Source: Pseudomonas allokribbensis (GTDB lineage Bacteria; Pseudomonadota; Gammaproteobacteria; Pseudomonadales; Pseudomonadaceae). Taken from it: a DNA stretch of 64,000 nucleotides. Within the stretch, counting starts at the first letter, position 1. Each line of letters begins with the position of its first letter. Positions 44,035-53,151 of the stretch are shown here, in pieces. Location: positions 1,931,001 through 1,995,000 of the forward strand of contig NZ_CP062252.1 in NCBI RefSeq assembly GCF_014863605.1, read 5' to 3'. The notes under the pieces are model-generated. The model searched no databases. It was not told the DNA's origin and was given only the letters and a program-made list of their open reading frames with translations. The translations under genes were made by a program, and so were the position numbers.

Positions 44035-45579
44035 TCAGTGGCTGACGTTGTCGACGGCGATGGCTTTACCGTCCACATCGGCGTAGTGCGGTTGGCGTTT
44101 GGCGATGATCAGGTAGAGCATTCCGGCGATCCCGGCACCGATCAGCCAGGAGAAGGGCGAAACGCTGTGGAAGCCCGGCACCAATGCCAGGACGATGGCG
44201 ATCAGCGCGGCCGGAATGAACGCCGCCACCGCCCGCAGATTGACCCCGCGGCTGTAGTAATACGCGCCGTTCGGGTCTTCGCTGTACAACTGCGGTACGT
44301 GGATCCGGCCTTTGCGGATCAGCCAGTAGTCGACCATGATCACGCCGTACAGCGGGCCGAGCAGGGCGCCGAGGCCGGACAGGAAATACACGATCACCAG
44401 CGGGCTGTTGTAGAGATTCCACGGCAGGATCAGCACAGCAATCGTTGCGCTGATCAGCCCGGCGCGGCGGAAGGTCAGGTACTTCGGCGCCAGGTTGCTC
44501 AGTACGAAGGCCGGGGCGACAAAGTTGGCCATGATGTTCACCGCCACGGTGACGATCAGGAACGCCAGGCAACCGAGCACCAGAAAGAACGTGTTGGGGA
44601 TCGAGGCGATGATTTCGGTCGGGCTTTCGATGATCCGGCCGTTGATCTGAAATTGCGCTCCGCACAGCAGGACGGTGATCCCGGCGAACACCAGAATATT
44701 TACCGGCAGGCCCCAGAAGTTTCCGACCTTGATGGTTTTGCGGCACGGCGAAGAACGGGCGAAGTCGCAGAAGTTGAGGATCAGCGTGCCGTAGATCGCT
44801 AGCCACAAGGCGCCGCCGGCAAAAATGTTGCGCCACATCTCGCCGCCGGTCAGCGGTTCGCGGATCGACCAGGCGATGGTCGCGTTGGCCTGGGTGTACA
44901 TCCACGCGGCGAGGCAGGCGACGGTCAGCAGAATCACCGGCCCGGCGAAGGCTTCGTAGCGACGAACCATCTCCATGCCGTAGGCCAGAATCCCCAACTG
45001 CACGAACCAGATCGCCACGAAACACACCCAGCCCAGGCTCGACAGGCCGAGGATCGAGTTGTGGTCGTAGTCGGCGAAACCGGGGTGAACTGCCGTGAGC
45101 AATACGCGAAACACCACCGACGCCAGGTACGTCTGAATCCCGAACCAGGCGATGGCGATAATTGCCCGGATCAGCGCAGGAATCTGCGCCCCGTGGATAC
45201 CGAAACTGATCCGGCTGATAACCGGAAACGGCACCCCGGTTTTCTGCCCCATGTAACCGGACAGGTTCATGAAGAAATACACCAGCGCCGCGCCGATCCC
45301 CAGCGACAGCAGAATCTGCCAGCCGCCCAGGCCCAGGGCGTACAGACCGATGGCAAACGAGTAGTTGGCGATGTTGTGCACATCGTTGGTCCACAGGGCA
45401 AAAATGCTGTATTTGCCCCAACGCCGTCCTTCGACCTTGGTCGGTGCGAGGTCACGGTTGTGCAGACGCGGGCTCAATTGCAGCGGTTCGACGATGCCAT
45501 CACCGGGCACGGTGTGATCGAGGGTTGAGGAGGAGGGCAGATTCAGCGCGATGTTGTTGTTCGAGAGACTCGTACGCAT
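44035..45579 (-). CDS. NCS1-family nucleobase/allantoin/hydantoin permease
   Basis: 514 residues, 12 predicted transmembrane helices. LWTNDVHNIANYSFAIGLYALG in TM1 and FPVISRISFGIHGAQIPALIRAIIAIAWFGIQTYLA in TM3 are signatures of NCS1 (Mhp1-like) transporters for hydantoins, allantoin or nucleobases. LYSEDPNGAYYYSRGVN in a late loop is also typical. Start at ATG 45579 with CAGGAGCC upstream. It is transcribed before the racemase gene (54-bp gap). Probably a nitrogen-scavenging function. Confidence 0.92.
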   Translation of the reverse strand: MRTSLSNNNIALNLPSSSTLDHTVPGDGIVEPLQLSPRLHNRDLAPTKVEGRRWGKYSIFALWTNDVHNIANYSFAIGLYALGLGGWQILLSLGIGAALVYFFMNLSGYMGQKTGVPFPVISRISFGIHGAQIPALIRAIIAIAWFGIQTYLASVVFRVLLTAVHPGFADYDHNSILGLSSLGWVCFVAIWFVQLGILAYGMEMVRRYEAFAGPVILLTVACLAAWMYTQANATIAWSIREPLTGGEMWRNIFAGGALWLAIYGTLILNFCDFARSSPCRKTIKVGNFWGLPVNILVFAGITVLLCGAQFQINGRIIESPTEIIASIPNTFFLVLGCLAFLIVTVAVNIMANFVAPAFVLSNLAPKYLTFRRAGLISATIAVLILPWNLYNSPLVIVYFLSGLGALLGPLYGVIMVDYWLIRKGRIHVPQLYSEDPNGAYYYSRGVNLRAVAAFIPAALIAIVLALVPGFHSVSPFSWLIGAGIAGMLYLIIAKRQPHYADVDGKAIAVDNVSH

Positions 45580-45745
45580 TCCGGCAGGCTCCTGATGTTC
45601 GGGCCGCGATGACTGTGCATGAGCGCTCTGGCTCGGCAGATCTTCGTCGCAGCGGTGAAACATCACAGGTTACGGGGCATCTGCAGCCTGTACGGGATAG
45701 GGCGCTTCAGGCTTGCGGATCGAAAGTGTGGGTTCATGTTTTGCA

Positions 45746-45761
45746 GTTTTGTATACAAAAC
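45746..45761. promoter_or_regulatory. Perfect palindromic operator GTTTTGTATACAAAAC
   Basis: A 16-bp perfect palindrome upstream of the NCS1 gene. Its 12-bp core TTTGTATACAAA is identical to that in the NCS2 permease promoter (475-486). It overlaps or closely follows the start predicted for the sigma-54-like promoter just upstream. Confidence 0.6.
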
Positions 45762-45774
45762 ATGTATGCACTAA

Positions 45775-45790
45775 AGCCAGATCTGTGCCA
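45775..45790 (-). promoter_or_regulatory. Sigma-54-like promoter of the NCS1 gene
   Basis: Minus-strand TGGCACAGATCTGGCT has the -24 TGGCAC and a -12 with the essential GC at correct spacing, one mismatch (TGGC for TTGC). Nitrogen-scavenging genes are often sigma-54-dependent. Confidence 0.4.
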
Positions 45791-45970
45791 GTCAGCGATC
45801 TATGAAAATCGCCGTTGATTTCGAATAGTTATTGAATGGAGCTAAGTCGCTGAAATTCAGGCGATATAAATTGACCGTTCGAACAGGTATTTATTTTTCG
45901 GAAGGGATTTTGGCGGACGCCGGAAGGGATCGCTTTGGGAGGGGGATGTAACTTTTCAGGGCGCAGAAAC

Positions 45971-46018
45971 GAAAAGTGCACACATAAATGGCACCGATGG
46001 TGACATTCGTGTGTACAC
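45971..46018 (-). terminator. Long imperfect inverted repeat, probable cysH terminator
   Basis: Left arm 45976-45995 and right arm 45999-46018 match at 16 of 20 positions with a 3-nt centre. On the minus strand the stem is followed by CTTTTCGTTT. It lies 40 bp downstream of the cysH stop. The rest of the gap (45791-45970 and 46019-46058) shows no gene that I can support. Confidence 0.55.
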
Positions 46019-46058
46019 ATTTTTCATGTCTGGCAGAGACAACTGTGGGTCGAACGGT

Positions 46059-46793
46059 TTACGCCTTGCTGATGATATTTCCCGCATGCAACCCGCATTC
46101 TTTCTGGGTCGCCTCTTCCCACCACCATCGGCCTTCGCGCTCGTGCTGGTTTGGCAGCACAGGGCGGGTGCACGGTTCGCAGCCGATGCTGATGAAACCG
46201 CGCTCATGCAGGCTGTTGTACGGCAGCTCCAGCATGCGGATGTAGCCCCAGATTTCCTCGCTGGTCATCTGCGCCAGCGGGTTGAACTTGTACAGGGTGC
46301 GCTCCGGGGTGGAGAACGCGCTGTCGATTTCCATTACCGCGACCGCGCTGCGGGTGCCAGGGCTCTGGTCGCGGCGCTGGCCGGTGGCCCAGGCTTTGAC
46401 ACCGGACAGTTTGCGGCGCAGCGGCTCGATCTTGCGGATGCCGCAGCACTCGCCATGGCCGTCCTTGTAGAAGCTGAACAGGCCTTTTTCCTTCACGAAC
46501 GGTTCGAGTTTCGTGTAGTCCGGCGAGACCAGTTCGATGTCGATCTTGTAGTGCTCGCGCACCTGGTCGATGAACCGATAGGTTTCCGGGTGCAGACGGC
46601 CGGTGTCGAGACTGAACACCTTGACGTTCTTGTTCAGCTTCCAGGCCATGTCCACCAGCACCACATCCTCGGCGCCGCTGAAAGATATCCACAGGTCATC
46701 GCCGAACTCGGCGAACGCGAGCTTGAGGATGTCTTGCGCGGATTTGTTGGCATAGGTCGTGGCGAGTTCCACGACGTCGAACGTTGGGCTCAT
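46059..46793 (-). CDS. cysH: Phosphoadenylyl/adenylyl-sulfate reductase
   Basis: 244 residues. Assimilatory sulfate reduction: APS or PAPS to sulfite, with thioredoxin as donor. The active region [34 protein letters not shown] and the Fe-S cysteines [24 protein letters not shown] and the active-site Cys in ECGLH at the C-terminus are present. The CC...CxxC set indicates the [4Fe-4S] APS-reductase type, as known for Pseudomonas. Divergent from thrH. Confidence 0.95.
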   Translation of the reverse strand: MSPTFDVVELATTYANKSAQDILKLAFAEFGDDLWISFSGAEDVVLVDMAWKLNKNVKVFSLDTGRLHPETYRFIDQVREHYKIDIELVSPDYTKLEPFVKEKGLFSFYKDGHGECCGIRKIEPLRRKLSGVKAWATGQRRDQSPGTRSAVAVMEIDSAFSTPERTLYKFNPLAQMTSEEIWGYIRMLELPYNSLHERGFISIGCEPCTRPVLPNQHEREGRWWWEEATQKECGLHAGNIISKA

Positions 46794-46955
46794 CAGGGCG
46801 GCTTCCTACAGGTCGGTGGCGCTGGGCGCTCTATATGGCGGCGATGTTAACAAAAAGCGGCGCAGGCCGGGGGCCACTCTGCGTTGCGTGGCCCGGAACG
46901 AGCCGCTAGAGTTCGGGCTCGCTCGACTCAATAAACATTACAAACGGAGTGTCCT

Positions 46956-47573
46956 GTGGAAATTGCCTGTCTTGATCTTGAAGGGGTGCTGGTACCGGAA
47001 ATCTGGATCGCCTTCGCCGAAAAAACCGGAATCGAATCGCTCAAGGCCACCACCCGGGACATTCCCGACTACGACGTGCTGATGAAACAGCGCCTGCGCA
47101 TCCTCGACGAGCATGGCCTCAAGCTTTCAGACATTCAGGAAGTGATCGCCACCCTCAAGCCGCTGGACGGTGCGGTGGAGTTCGTCAACTGGCTGCGCGA
47201 GCGGTTTCAGGTGGTGATTCTGTCGGACACGTTTTATGAGTTTTCCCAGCCGCTGATGCGTCAACTGGGCTTCCCGACCTTGCTCTGCCACCGTCTGATT
47301 ACTGACGAAAGCGGGCGGGTGACGAGCTATCAGTTGCGTCAGAAAGATCCGAAACGTCAGTCGGTCCTGGCCTTCAAAAGCTTGTATTACCGGGTGATTG
47401 CGGCGGGGGATTCCTACAACGACACCAGCATGCTGGGCGAAGCGGATGCGGGGATTCTGTTCCATGCGCCGGATAACGTGATTCGGGAATTCCCGCAGTT
47501 TCCGGCGGTGCACAGCTTTGGCGAATTGAAGCAGGAGTTTCTCAAGGCTTCGAATCGCGACTTGAGCCTGTAA
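46956..47573 (+). CDS. thrH: Bifunctional phosphoserine phosphatase/homoserine phosphotransferase
   Basis: 205 residues from GTG 46956 with ACGGAG upstream. HAD fold of the ThrH type: motif I CLDLEGVLVPEIW, motif II VVILSDTFYEFSQP, motif III K in RQKDPKRQS, motif IV VIAAGDSYNDTSML. ThrH moves phosphate from phosphoserine to homoserine, linking serine and threonine synthesis. It converges with pabB over a hairpin. Confidence 0.95.
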   Translation: MEIACLDLEGVLVPEIWIAFAEKTGIESLKATTRDIPDYDVLMKQRLRILDEHGLKLSDIQEVIATLKPLDGAVEFVNWLRERFQVVILSDTFYEFSQPLMRQLGFPTLLCHRLITDESGRVTSYQLRQKDPKRQSVLAFKSLYYRVIAAGDSYNDTSMLGEADAGILFHAPDNVIREFPQFPAVHSFGELKQEFLKASNRDLSL

Positions 47574-47583
47574 GTCATGCTGT

Positions 47584-47607
47584 GGCGAGGGCGCAACCAC
47601 CCTCGCC
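47584..47607. repeat. Hairpin between thrH and pabB (REP-like)
   Basis: GGCGAGGG and CCCTCGCC flank an 8-nt loop. The TGTGGCGAGGG sequence resembles fluorescens-group palindromic repeats. Possibly a terminator for both genes. Confidence 0.5.
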
Positions 47608-47614
47608 GCAAGCG

Positions 47615-48958
47615 TCAGAGGTTCTGCAAGGTTTCGAGCAGGACCCTGACCTTGGTGATCGACTCCTGATACTCCGCCTCCCAATCCGAGTCGGCCACAA
47701 TCCCGCCACCGCCCCAGCAACACACCTGCCCATCCTTCACCAGTAGACTGCGAATGGCGATGGAACTGTCCATCTCGCCGCGCACGTCCAGGTACAGCAA
47801 CGAGCCGCAATACAAACCGCGTCGGGTCGGTTCCAGTTCGTCGATGATCTGCATCGCGCGGATTTTCGGCGCTCCGGTGATCGAGCCGCCGGGGAAGCTG
47901 CCGGCAATCAGGTCCAGGGCATCGCGATCATCCGCCAGTTCGCCGGTCACGCTGCTGACCAGGTGATGCACGTTCGGATAACTTTCCAGGCTGAACAACT
48001 CCGGCACTCGCACGGAGCCGATTCGGCAGGTGCGGCCCAGGTCGTTGCGCAGCAGGTCGACGATCATCAGGTTTTCCGCGCGATCTTTGGGGCTGGCCAG
48101 CAGTTCGGCGGCGTTGGCGGCGTCTTCGGCCGGGGTCGCGCCTCGGGGGCGGGTGCCCTTGATCGGGCGGGTTTCCACCTGACGCTGGCTGACTTTGACG
48201 AAGCGCTCGGGCGACAGGCTCAGCACCGCATTGCCGTCGGGCAGGCTCTGGAATCCGGAAAACGGTGTCGGGCAGGCTTCGCGCAATTTGCAGTAGGCCA
48301 GCCATGGATCGCCCTGGCACGGCGCGCGGAAACGCTGGGCGAAATTGACCTGATAGCAGTCCCCGGCCTGGATGTATTGATGAATGCGTTCGAGTGCTTG
48401 GCGGTACTCATCGGCCGAGAGGTCGGCTGCCATCGGGCTGTTCAGCTTGAACGGGGTCAGCTTGCCGACTGCCGGTTGGCTGAACACATCGATCAGGCGT
48501 TGTTTTTCGCTAACGCTGACCGACGGGTGAAACACCAGCTGGCTGGTGGCCTTGTGGTGATCACTGATTAAAGCCCAGTCGTACAGACCAAAACGCGCAT
48601 CCGGCAGTTGCAGATCATCCAGCGCCTGACTCGGCATGTTTTCCAGATGCCGGCCGAAGTCGTAGCTCAGGTAACCGATCAATCCACCGGCGAACGGCAG
48701 TTCATAGGCGTCAGGCAATTGCGCGTCGCCCAGCCGCGTCAGATTATCCCGCAGACGTTGCAGGAAATTCTCGCCGCGCTCGTCCGGCAACACCGCCAGT
48801 TGTTCCAGCGGCCAGGCGCTGAGCAGGTCATAACGGCCACGGTCGGCACTGGGCCGGCCACTGTCGAGCAGCACGGCGCCGGGCGCATGGCGGACGGCCG
48901 CGAAATAGTCGGCGGGGTTGGCGCGGTAGGGCAGCGGGTGTACGGAACAGGTCAACAT
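47615..48958 (-). CDS. pabB: Aminodeoxychorismate synthase component I
   Basis: 447 residues, chorismate-binding enzyme that makes 4-amino-4-deoxychorismate for folate synthesis. It has RPIKGTRPRGATPAEDAANAAELLASPKDRAENLMIVDL with the ADC-synthase-specific lysine (PIKGTRPRG) in place of the threonine-type residues of TrpE, and GGSITGAPKIRAMQIIDELEP with GSLLYLDVRGEMDSSIAIRS. It uses chorismate from AroC and glutamine nitrogen via PabA, encoded elsewhere. The pathway intersects FolE. Start at ATG 48958. Confidence 0.93.
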   Translation of the reverse strand: MLTCSVHPLPYRANPADYFAAVRHAPGAVLLDSGRPSADRGRYDLLSAWPLEQLAVLPDERGENFLQRLRDNLTRLGDAQLPDAYELPFAGGLIGYLSYDFGRHLENMPSQALDDLQLPDARFGLYDWALISDHHKATSQLVFHPSVSVSEKQRLIDVFSQPAVGKLTPFKLNSPMAADLSADEYRQALERIHQYIQAGDCYQVNFAQRFRAPCQGDPWLAYCKLREACPTPFSGFQSLPDGNAVLSLSPERFVKVSQRQVETRPIKGTRPRGATPAEDAANAAELLASPKDRAENLMIVDLLRNDLGRTCRIGSVRVPELFSLESYPNVHHLVSSVTGELADDRDALDLIAGSFPGGSITGAPKIRAMQIIDELEPTRRGLYCGSLLYLDVRGEMDSSIAIRSLLVKDGQVCCWGGGGIVADSDWEAEYQESITKVRVLLETLQNL

Positions 48959-49066
48959 GGGCGGGGCAGATCGGCCATCGAGGCGGGGTGGGGATTGTAG
49001 TCCCCTCCGGGAATTGCTCCTAGAGGGGATGTCGGGGATTGGCAGATCAGAGGCCGGTAACGCGAC

Positions 49067-50053
49067 TCAGCCCTCGACCGCCGGAATATGCCCAAACAGT
49101 TCCTGAGCAAATGCCACCCGCTCTTCAACCGTTTCAGTCACACCACGTGCCTTGAGGTCTTCCAGATGCGCTTCCACCGCATGGGTGCGCAACGTCAGCC
49201 CGCAGTCGTTGGCAATCTGGATATTCAGCCCCGGTCGCGCATTCAGCTCGAGAATCAGCGGGCCTTTCTCCTGGTCCAGCACCATGTCCACGCCGATGTA
49301 GCCCAGCCCGCACAGCTCATAGCAACCGGCCGCGAGCCTCATGAAACCGTCCCAGTAGGGCAGTTGCACGCCGTCCACCGCGTTGGTGGTGTCCGGGTGT
49401 TTGGCGATGATGTTGTTCAGCCAGGTGCCGCGCAGGGTCAGACCGGTCGCCAAGTCGACCCCGACGCCGATGGCGCCCTGGTGCAGGTTGGCCTTGCCGC
49501 CGGACTGACGGGTCGGCAGGCGCAGCATGGCCATCACCGGGTAGCCCATCAGCACGATGATGCGAATGTCCGGCACGCCTTCGTAGCTGATGCTTTTGAA
49601 GATCTGATCGGGGGTCACCCGGTATTCGATCAGCGCCCGGTCACGGTGACCGCCCAGCGAATACAGGCCGGTGAGGATGCTGGAGATGTGATGCTCGAGC
49701 TCTTCGTGAGTGAGGATCTTGCCCGATACCGTGCGATAGCGACCCTCGAAACGGTCAGCGATGACGATGATGCCGTCACCGCCGGCGCCCTGGGCCGGCT
49801 TGATCACGAAATCGCTGCGTCCGCCGATGATCTCGTCGAGATTGTCGATTTCCTTCTCCGTGGAAATCACGCCATACAGTTCCGGCACATGAATACCGGC
49901 CTTGATCGCGCGTTCCTTGGTGATGATCTTGTCATCGACGATCGGGTACAGGCTGCGCTTGTTGTACTTGAGCACGTAGTCCGCGTTACGCCGATTGATG
50001 CCCATGATGCCCCGGGCTTCCAGGGCCTTCCAGGTCTTCCAGAAACCGAACAT
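49067..50053 (-). CDS. RimK-like ATP-grasp ligase (alpha-L-glutamate ligase-like)
   Basis: 328 residues. ATP-grasp core with FVIKPAQGAGGDGIIVIADRF as the ATP lid, LIEYRVTPDQIFKS and LILELNARPGLNIQIAN with the metal-binding acidic residues (ELN). Such enzymes attach amino acids, typically glutamate, to peptide termini. Its stop-start geometry with the upstream 7TM gene (the two overlap at 50053) and the protease gene indicates one operon. Target unknown. Confidence 0.88.
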   Translation of the reverse strand: MFGFWKTWKALEARGIMGINRRNADYVLKYNKRSLYPIVDDKIITKERAIKAGIHVPELYGVISTEKEIDNLDEIIGGRSDFVIKPAQGAGGDGIIVIADRFEGRYRTVSGKILTHEELEHHISSILTGLYSLGGHRDRALIEYRVTPDQIFKSISYEGVPDIRIIVLMGYPVMAMLRLPTRQSGGKANLHQGAIGVGVDLATGLTLRGTWLNNIIAKHPDTTNAVDGVQLPYWDGFMRLAAGCYELCGLGYIGVDMVLDQEKGPLILELNARPGLNIQIANDCGLTLRTHAVEAHLEDLKARGVTETVEERVAFAQELFGHIPAVEG

Positions 50054-51588
50054 CAGGCGTCAGCCTTCTTCAGGAAAGCCTTGAAGCGCACCAGTTCGGT
50101 CAGGCGATAACCGCGATAGCGACCCATGGCCAGCATGAAGCCCACCAGGATCAGCAGGATCGCCGGGAAGGTGAACACGAAGTACACCAGCTCCGGAACG
50201 GTCATGATCAGGTGCGCCAGGGACGCCGCGAACAGCGTGCCGATCGCCACTTTCAAGGCATGGCTGGCGCCGCGTTCTTCCCAGGTGATCGACAGGCGTT
50301 CGATGGTCATGGTCAGAATCACCATCGGGAACAACGCCACCGACAGGCCGCGTTCCAGGCCGAGCTTGTGGCTGAACAGGCTGATCGCCGCGATCAGCAC
50401 CACCACGAACGTCAACACCACTGACAGGCGCGGCAGCATTTGCAACTTCAGGTGTTCCAGATACGAACGCAGCGACAGCCCCAGCGCCGTAATCACGGTA
50501 AACAGCAGGATGCCGAAGCCCAGCTGTGTTTCGCGGAAGGCCAGGGCGATCAGCACCGGAGTGAACGTGCCGAGGGTCTGCAGGCCGATCAGGTTGCGCA
50601 GGATCAGGATCACCAGCACGCCGATCGGGATCATCACCATGATCATGAACGTCTGCTGGGTTTGCAGCGGCAGGCCGTACAGCGAGTATTCGAGGAAGTT
50701 GGCGTCGGTGTTTTCGTCGGTCAGCTTGGCCAGACGAATCGCGTTCATCTCGCTGTTGTTCAGGCTGAAGGTCACGTTGGCTTTCTTGCCGCCGTCGACG
50801 GTGATCAGGTTTTCATCGCCGCTCCACCACAGCAGACGGTCGGTCGGCAGGCCTTGTTCGCCGGTTTCCGGGTTGAAGTACAGCCAGTCGGTGCCATTGA
50901 AGCTGCGCAGCCACAGTTCAGGGGTTTGCGGCTGATCGGCGACGAGGCGGATGGTGTGGACCTTTTCCACCGGCACGTGGGCGATGGACAGCAGCAGTTC
51001 AACGATTTTCGCCTTGTGCGGCGTCGACGGATCGCCCGCCAGCAGCAGTTTCACGTTGTCGTCGTTGACGTTGTTGACGCGTTTGATTGCCTCGCCAATA
51101 AAGGTTTCGACATCGGCCGAGTGCTGACGGATCGGGGCGAGCAGGGCTTCGGCGGCGATTTTTTCCGGGCCTTCGATGGCGATGCTGTCGCGGAAGGTCG
51201 GACCTTTGATCTTGGTTTTTTCAGCGGTGTAGCGCTTGGTCAGCACCAGGCGGTAATAAAGGGTCTGGTTGCCCTTGGCCCGGCGCGCCGACCACGTGAC
51301 CTTGCGGTTGCCGTCGACACGGTTGACCGCCACGCCGTAGTTATTGGAGATGAAGCTTTCATTGAGGCTGACGTAATCGCGGCTCAGAGGCGGCACGAAC
51401 ATCTGGATCTTCACCGGATCCTTGGTGCTGGCGACGAACTCGACCTTGGCGTCGATGTTCCACAAGTCGTCGGTGGCGTCTTCGGTCACCGGGATGCCGA
51501 GCACGAAAATCTGATAGGCCGTAACCGAAACGCCCAGGAGCACCAGAATGGTGATCAGGATTTTCAGGTGGAAGGTTAGAGAACGCAT
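50053..51588 (-). CDS. 7TM membrane protein with inactive transglutaminase-like domain
   Basis: 511 residues. One N-terminal TM helix (LKILITILVLLGVSVTAYQIFVLG), a large periplasmic region (about 35-280) with degenerate transglutaminase fold (LLLSIAHVPVEKVHTIRL) lacking the Cys-His-Asp triad, and six or seven C-terminal TM helices (TFMIMVMIPIGVLVILILRNLIG onwards). It is the UUP1-like partner of the neighbouring ligase and protease genes in many Proteobacteria. The role is unknown; sensing or export of a modified peptide is an inference. Confidence 0.88.
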   Translation of the reverse strand: MRSLTFHLKILITILVLLGVSVTAYQIFVLGIPVTEDATDDLWNIDAKVEFVASTKDPVKIQMFVPPLSRDYVSLNESFISNNYGVAVNRVDGNRKVTWSARRAKGNQTLYYRLVLTKRYTAEKTKIKGPTFRDSIAIEGPEKIAAEALLAPIRQHSADVETFIGEAIKRVNNVNDDNVKLLLAGDPSTPHKAKIVELLLSIAHVPVEKVHTIRLVADQPQTPELWLRSFNGTDWLYFNPETGEQGLPTDRLLWWSGDENLITVDGGKKANVTFSLNNSEMNAIRLAKLTDENTDANFLEYSLYGLPLQTQQTFMIMVMIPIGVLVILILRNLIGLQTLGTFTPVLIALAFRETQLGFGILLFTVITALGLSLRSYLEHLKLQMLPRLSVVLTFVVVLIAAISLFSHKLGLERGLSVALFPMVILTMTIERLSITWEERGASHALKVAIGTLFAASLAHLIMTVPELVYFVFTFPAILLILVGFMLAMGRYRGYRLTELVRFKAFLKKADA

Positions 51589-51593
51589 GGAAA

Positions 51594-52130
51594 TTACTCG
51601 GCGGTATGAGCGGCGATGGCGCAGGCGGGTTTGCCGGCAGCGTATTTAAGACTGGGATCGACCAGCGCATCGAAGCGTTTCAGCGCCTCGGAGCCGATCA
51701 AAAGCGGGTATTGGAACGCACTGCGGTCGGTCAGGTTCACTTCGATGCTGCGCATTGCCGTACCCATGCAGATATCCAGCTCGATCACCGGGCGGGCGGT
51801 GTACTTCTTGCCTTCTTCCGGGTCGTAGTCGCCGGCGCGGCGCTTGATCTTGCTGACCCGGGCCAGCGGCCGTTCGATCGGGTGCGAATGCGCGGCGTCG
51901 ATGGCCAGGTAGAAACGCACCCAGGACTCGCCGTTGCGCTTGAAGCGTTTGATGTCGCGAGCGCTCAGGGAGGCGGTTTTCGCCCCGGTGTCGAGTTTGG
52001 CTGCCACTTCCAGGTTGATCCCGTCGAGGGCGGCGTATTCGTTGAGGCCGTACACAGTCTTTTCCCCCGCCACAGCCAGGCTGGGCAGGCAAAACAGATA
52101 GAAAAAGGTGGGGAAGGGCTTGAGTCTCAT
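51594..52130 (-). CDS. Retropepsin-like zinc-type protease, exported (RimB-like)
   Basis: 178 residues. The N-terminus is a signal peptide (PFPTFFYLFCLPSLAVAGE). The active motif LDTGAKTASLSARDI contains the Asp-Thr-Gly of retropepsin-like aspartic proteases, the family listed as ATP-dependent zinc protease. The later KRRAGDYDPEEGKKYTARPVIELDICMG and VNLTDRSAFQYPLLIGSEAL regions are conserved. First gene of the operon with the 7TM protein (5-bp gap) and RimK-like ligase. Confidence 0.88.
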   Translation of the reverse strand: MRLKPFPTFFYLFCLPSLAVAGEKTVYGLNEYAALDGINLEVAAKLDTGAKTASLSARDIKRFKRNGESWVRFYLAIDAAHSHPIERPLARVSKIKRRAGDYDPEEGKKYTARPVIELDICMGTAMRSIEVNLTDRSAFQYPLLIGSEALKRFDALVDPSLKYAAGKPACAIAAHTAE

Positions 52131-52340
52131 AAATCCTGGCGAGCAGCGGTCCGTTCTCGGTTCAGGGCCACGGCGTCAGGAGATCCTGTCTGCGCGCGCC
52201 TTCGTGTGCCTATCAGCTTTTTATGACAAGCCGTGCAAGTGACCAGCAAATGCGGGCGGCATTCTAGCACGGTGGTTTTATGGCGCCAGCGCCCGAGCGG
52301 GTCTATAACCCTTGGGGTTGATGCTGGGGGTTATTAGACG

Positions 52341-52423
52341 ATTGTCGACAATATCCATTTATCCTTTGACTGATGAAGGCTGATTCGCTAGTTTTTGCCG
52401 CATTGGTTTTCAAGGTGTCGACA
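52341..52423. promoter_or_regulatory. Two GntR-type operators upstream of the prp regulator
   Basis: ATTGTCGACAAT (52341-52352, perfect 12-bp palindrome) and TGTCGACA (52416-52423). The second ends 2 bp before the regulator ATG at 52426. The pair, about 73 bp apart, is suited to autorepression with looping or to blocking both promoter and translation start. Confidence 0.6.
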
Positions 52424-52425
52424 AT

Positions 52426-53151
52426 ATGCTGGATCAACTCGATCCCCCGGTCATCAGCGGTGACGATTCGGAAACCCTGTCCGAAAACGTCTTCCGACGT
52501 ATCCAGGCCGCCATCGTCAAAGGCGAGATCGCCCCGGGCAGCAAGATCTCCGAGCCGGAACTGGCGCGCACCTACGGCATCAGTCGCGGGCCGCTGCGCG
52601 AGGCAATTCACCGGCTCGAAGGCCAGCGCCTGCTGGTGCGCGTGCCGCACGTCGGTGCGCGGGTGGTGTCGCTGAGCCACGCCGAACTGCTCGAACTCTA
52701 CGAAATCCGCGAATCCCTCGAAGGCATGGCCTGCCGTCTGGCGGCTGAACGCATGAGCGTCGAAGAAATCGACGAACTGCGCCGGGTGCTGGAAACCCAC
52801 GAACGCGATGCCGCATTCCAGGCCGGCGTCGGCTACTACCAGCAGGAAGGCGATTTCGACTTTCATTACCGGATCATCCAGGGCAGCGGCAACCGCACCC
52901 TGACCCAGATGCTCTGCGGCGAGCTCTATCAACTGGTGCGCATGTACCGCATTCAGTTTTCCACCACGCCCAACCGCCCGCGCCAGGCCTTTGCCGAACA
53001 CCACCGGATTCTCGATGCCATCGCCGACCGTGACGGCGAACTCGCGGAATTGTTGATGCGCCGCCACATCGGCGCCTCGAAACGCAACATCGCCCGTCAT
53101 TACCAGGACGGCGCCGACAATAAGACAGCCACTGAACGAGGTGAGTCATGA
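52426..53151 (+). CDS. GntR-family regulator of the 2-methylcitrate genes
   Basis: 241 residues. Winged helix: [60 protein letters not shown]; the FCD-type effector domain follows. Directly upstream of prpB (4-bp ATGA overlap at 53148), so it is the likely prp operon regulator, responding to a methylcitrate-pathway intermediate (inference). Two TGTCGACA-type palindromes lie in its own promoter region. Confidence 0.92.
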   Translation: MLDQLDPPVISGDDSETLSENVFRRIQAAIVKGEIAPGSKISEPELARTYGISRGPLREAIHRLEGQRLLVRVPHVGARVVSLSHAELLELYEIRESLEGMACRLAAERMSVEEIDELRRVLETHERDAAFQAGVGYYQQEGDFDFHYRIIQGSGNRTLTQMLCGELYQLVRMYRIQFSTTPNRPRQAFAEHHRILDAIADRDGELAELLMRRHIGASKRNIARHYQDGADNKTATERGES

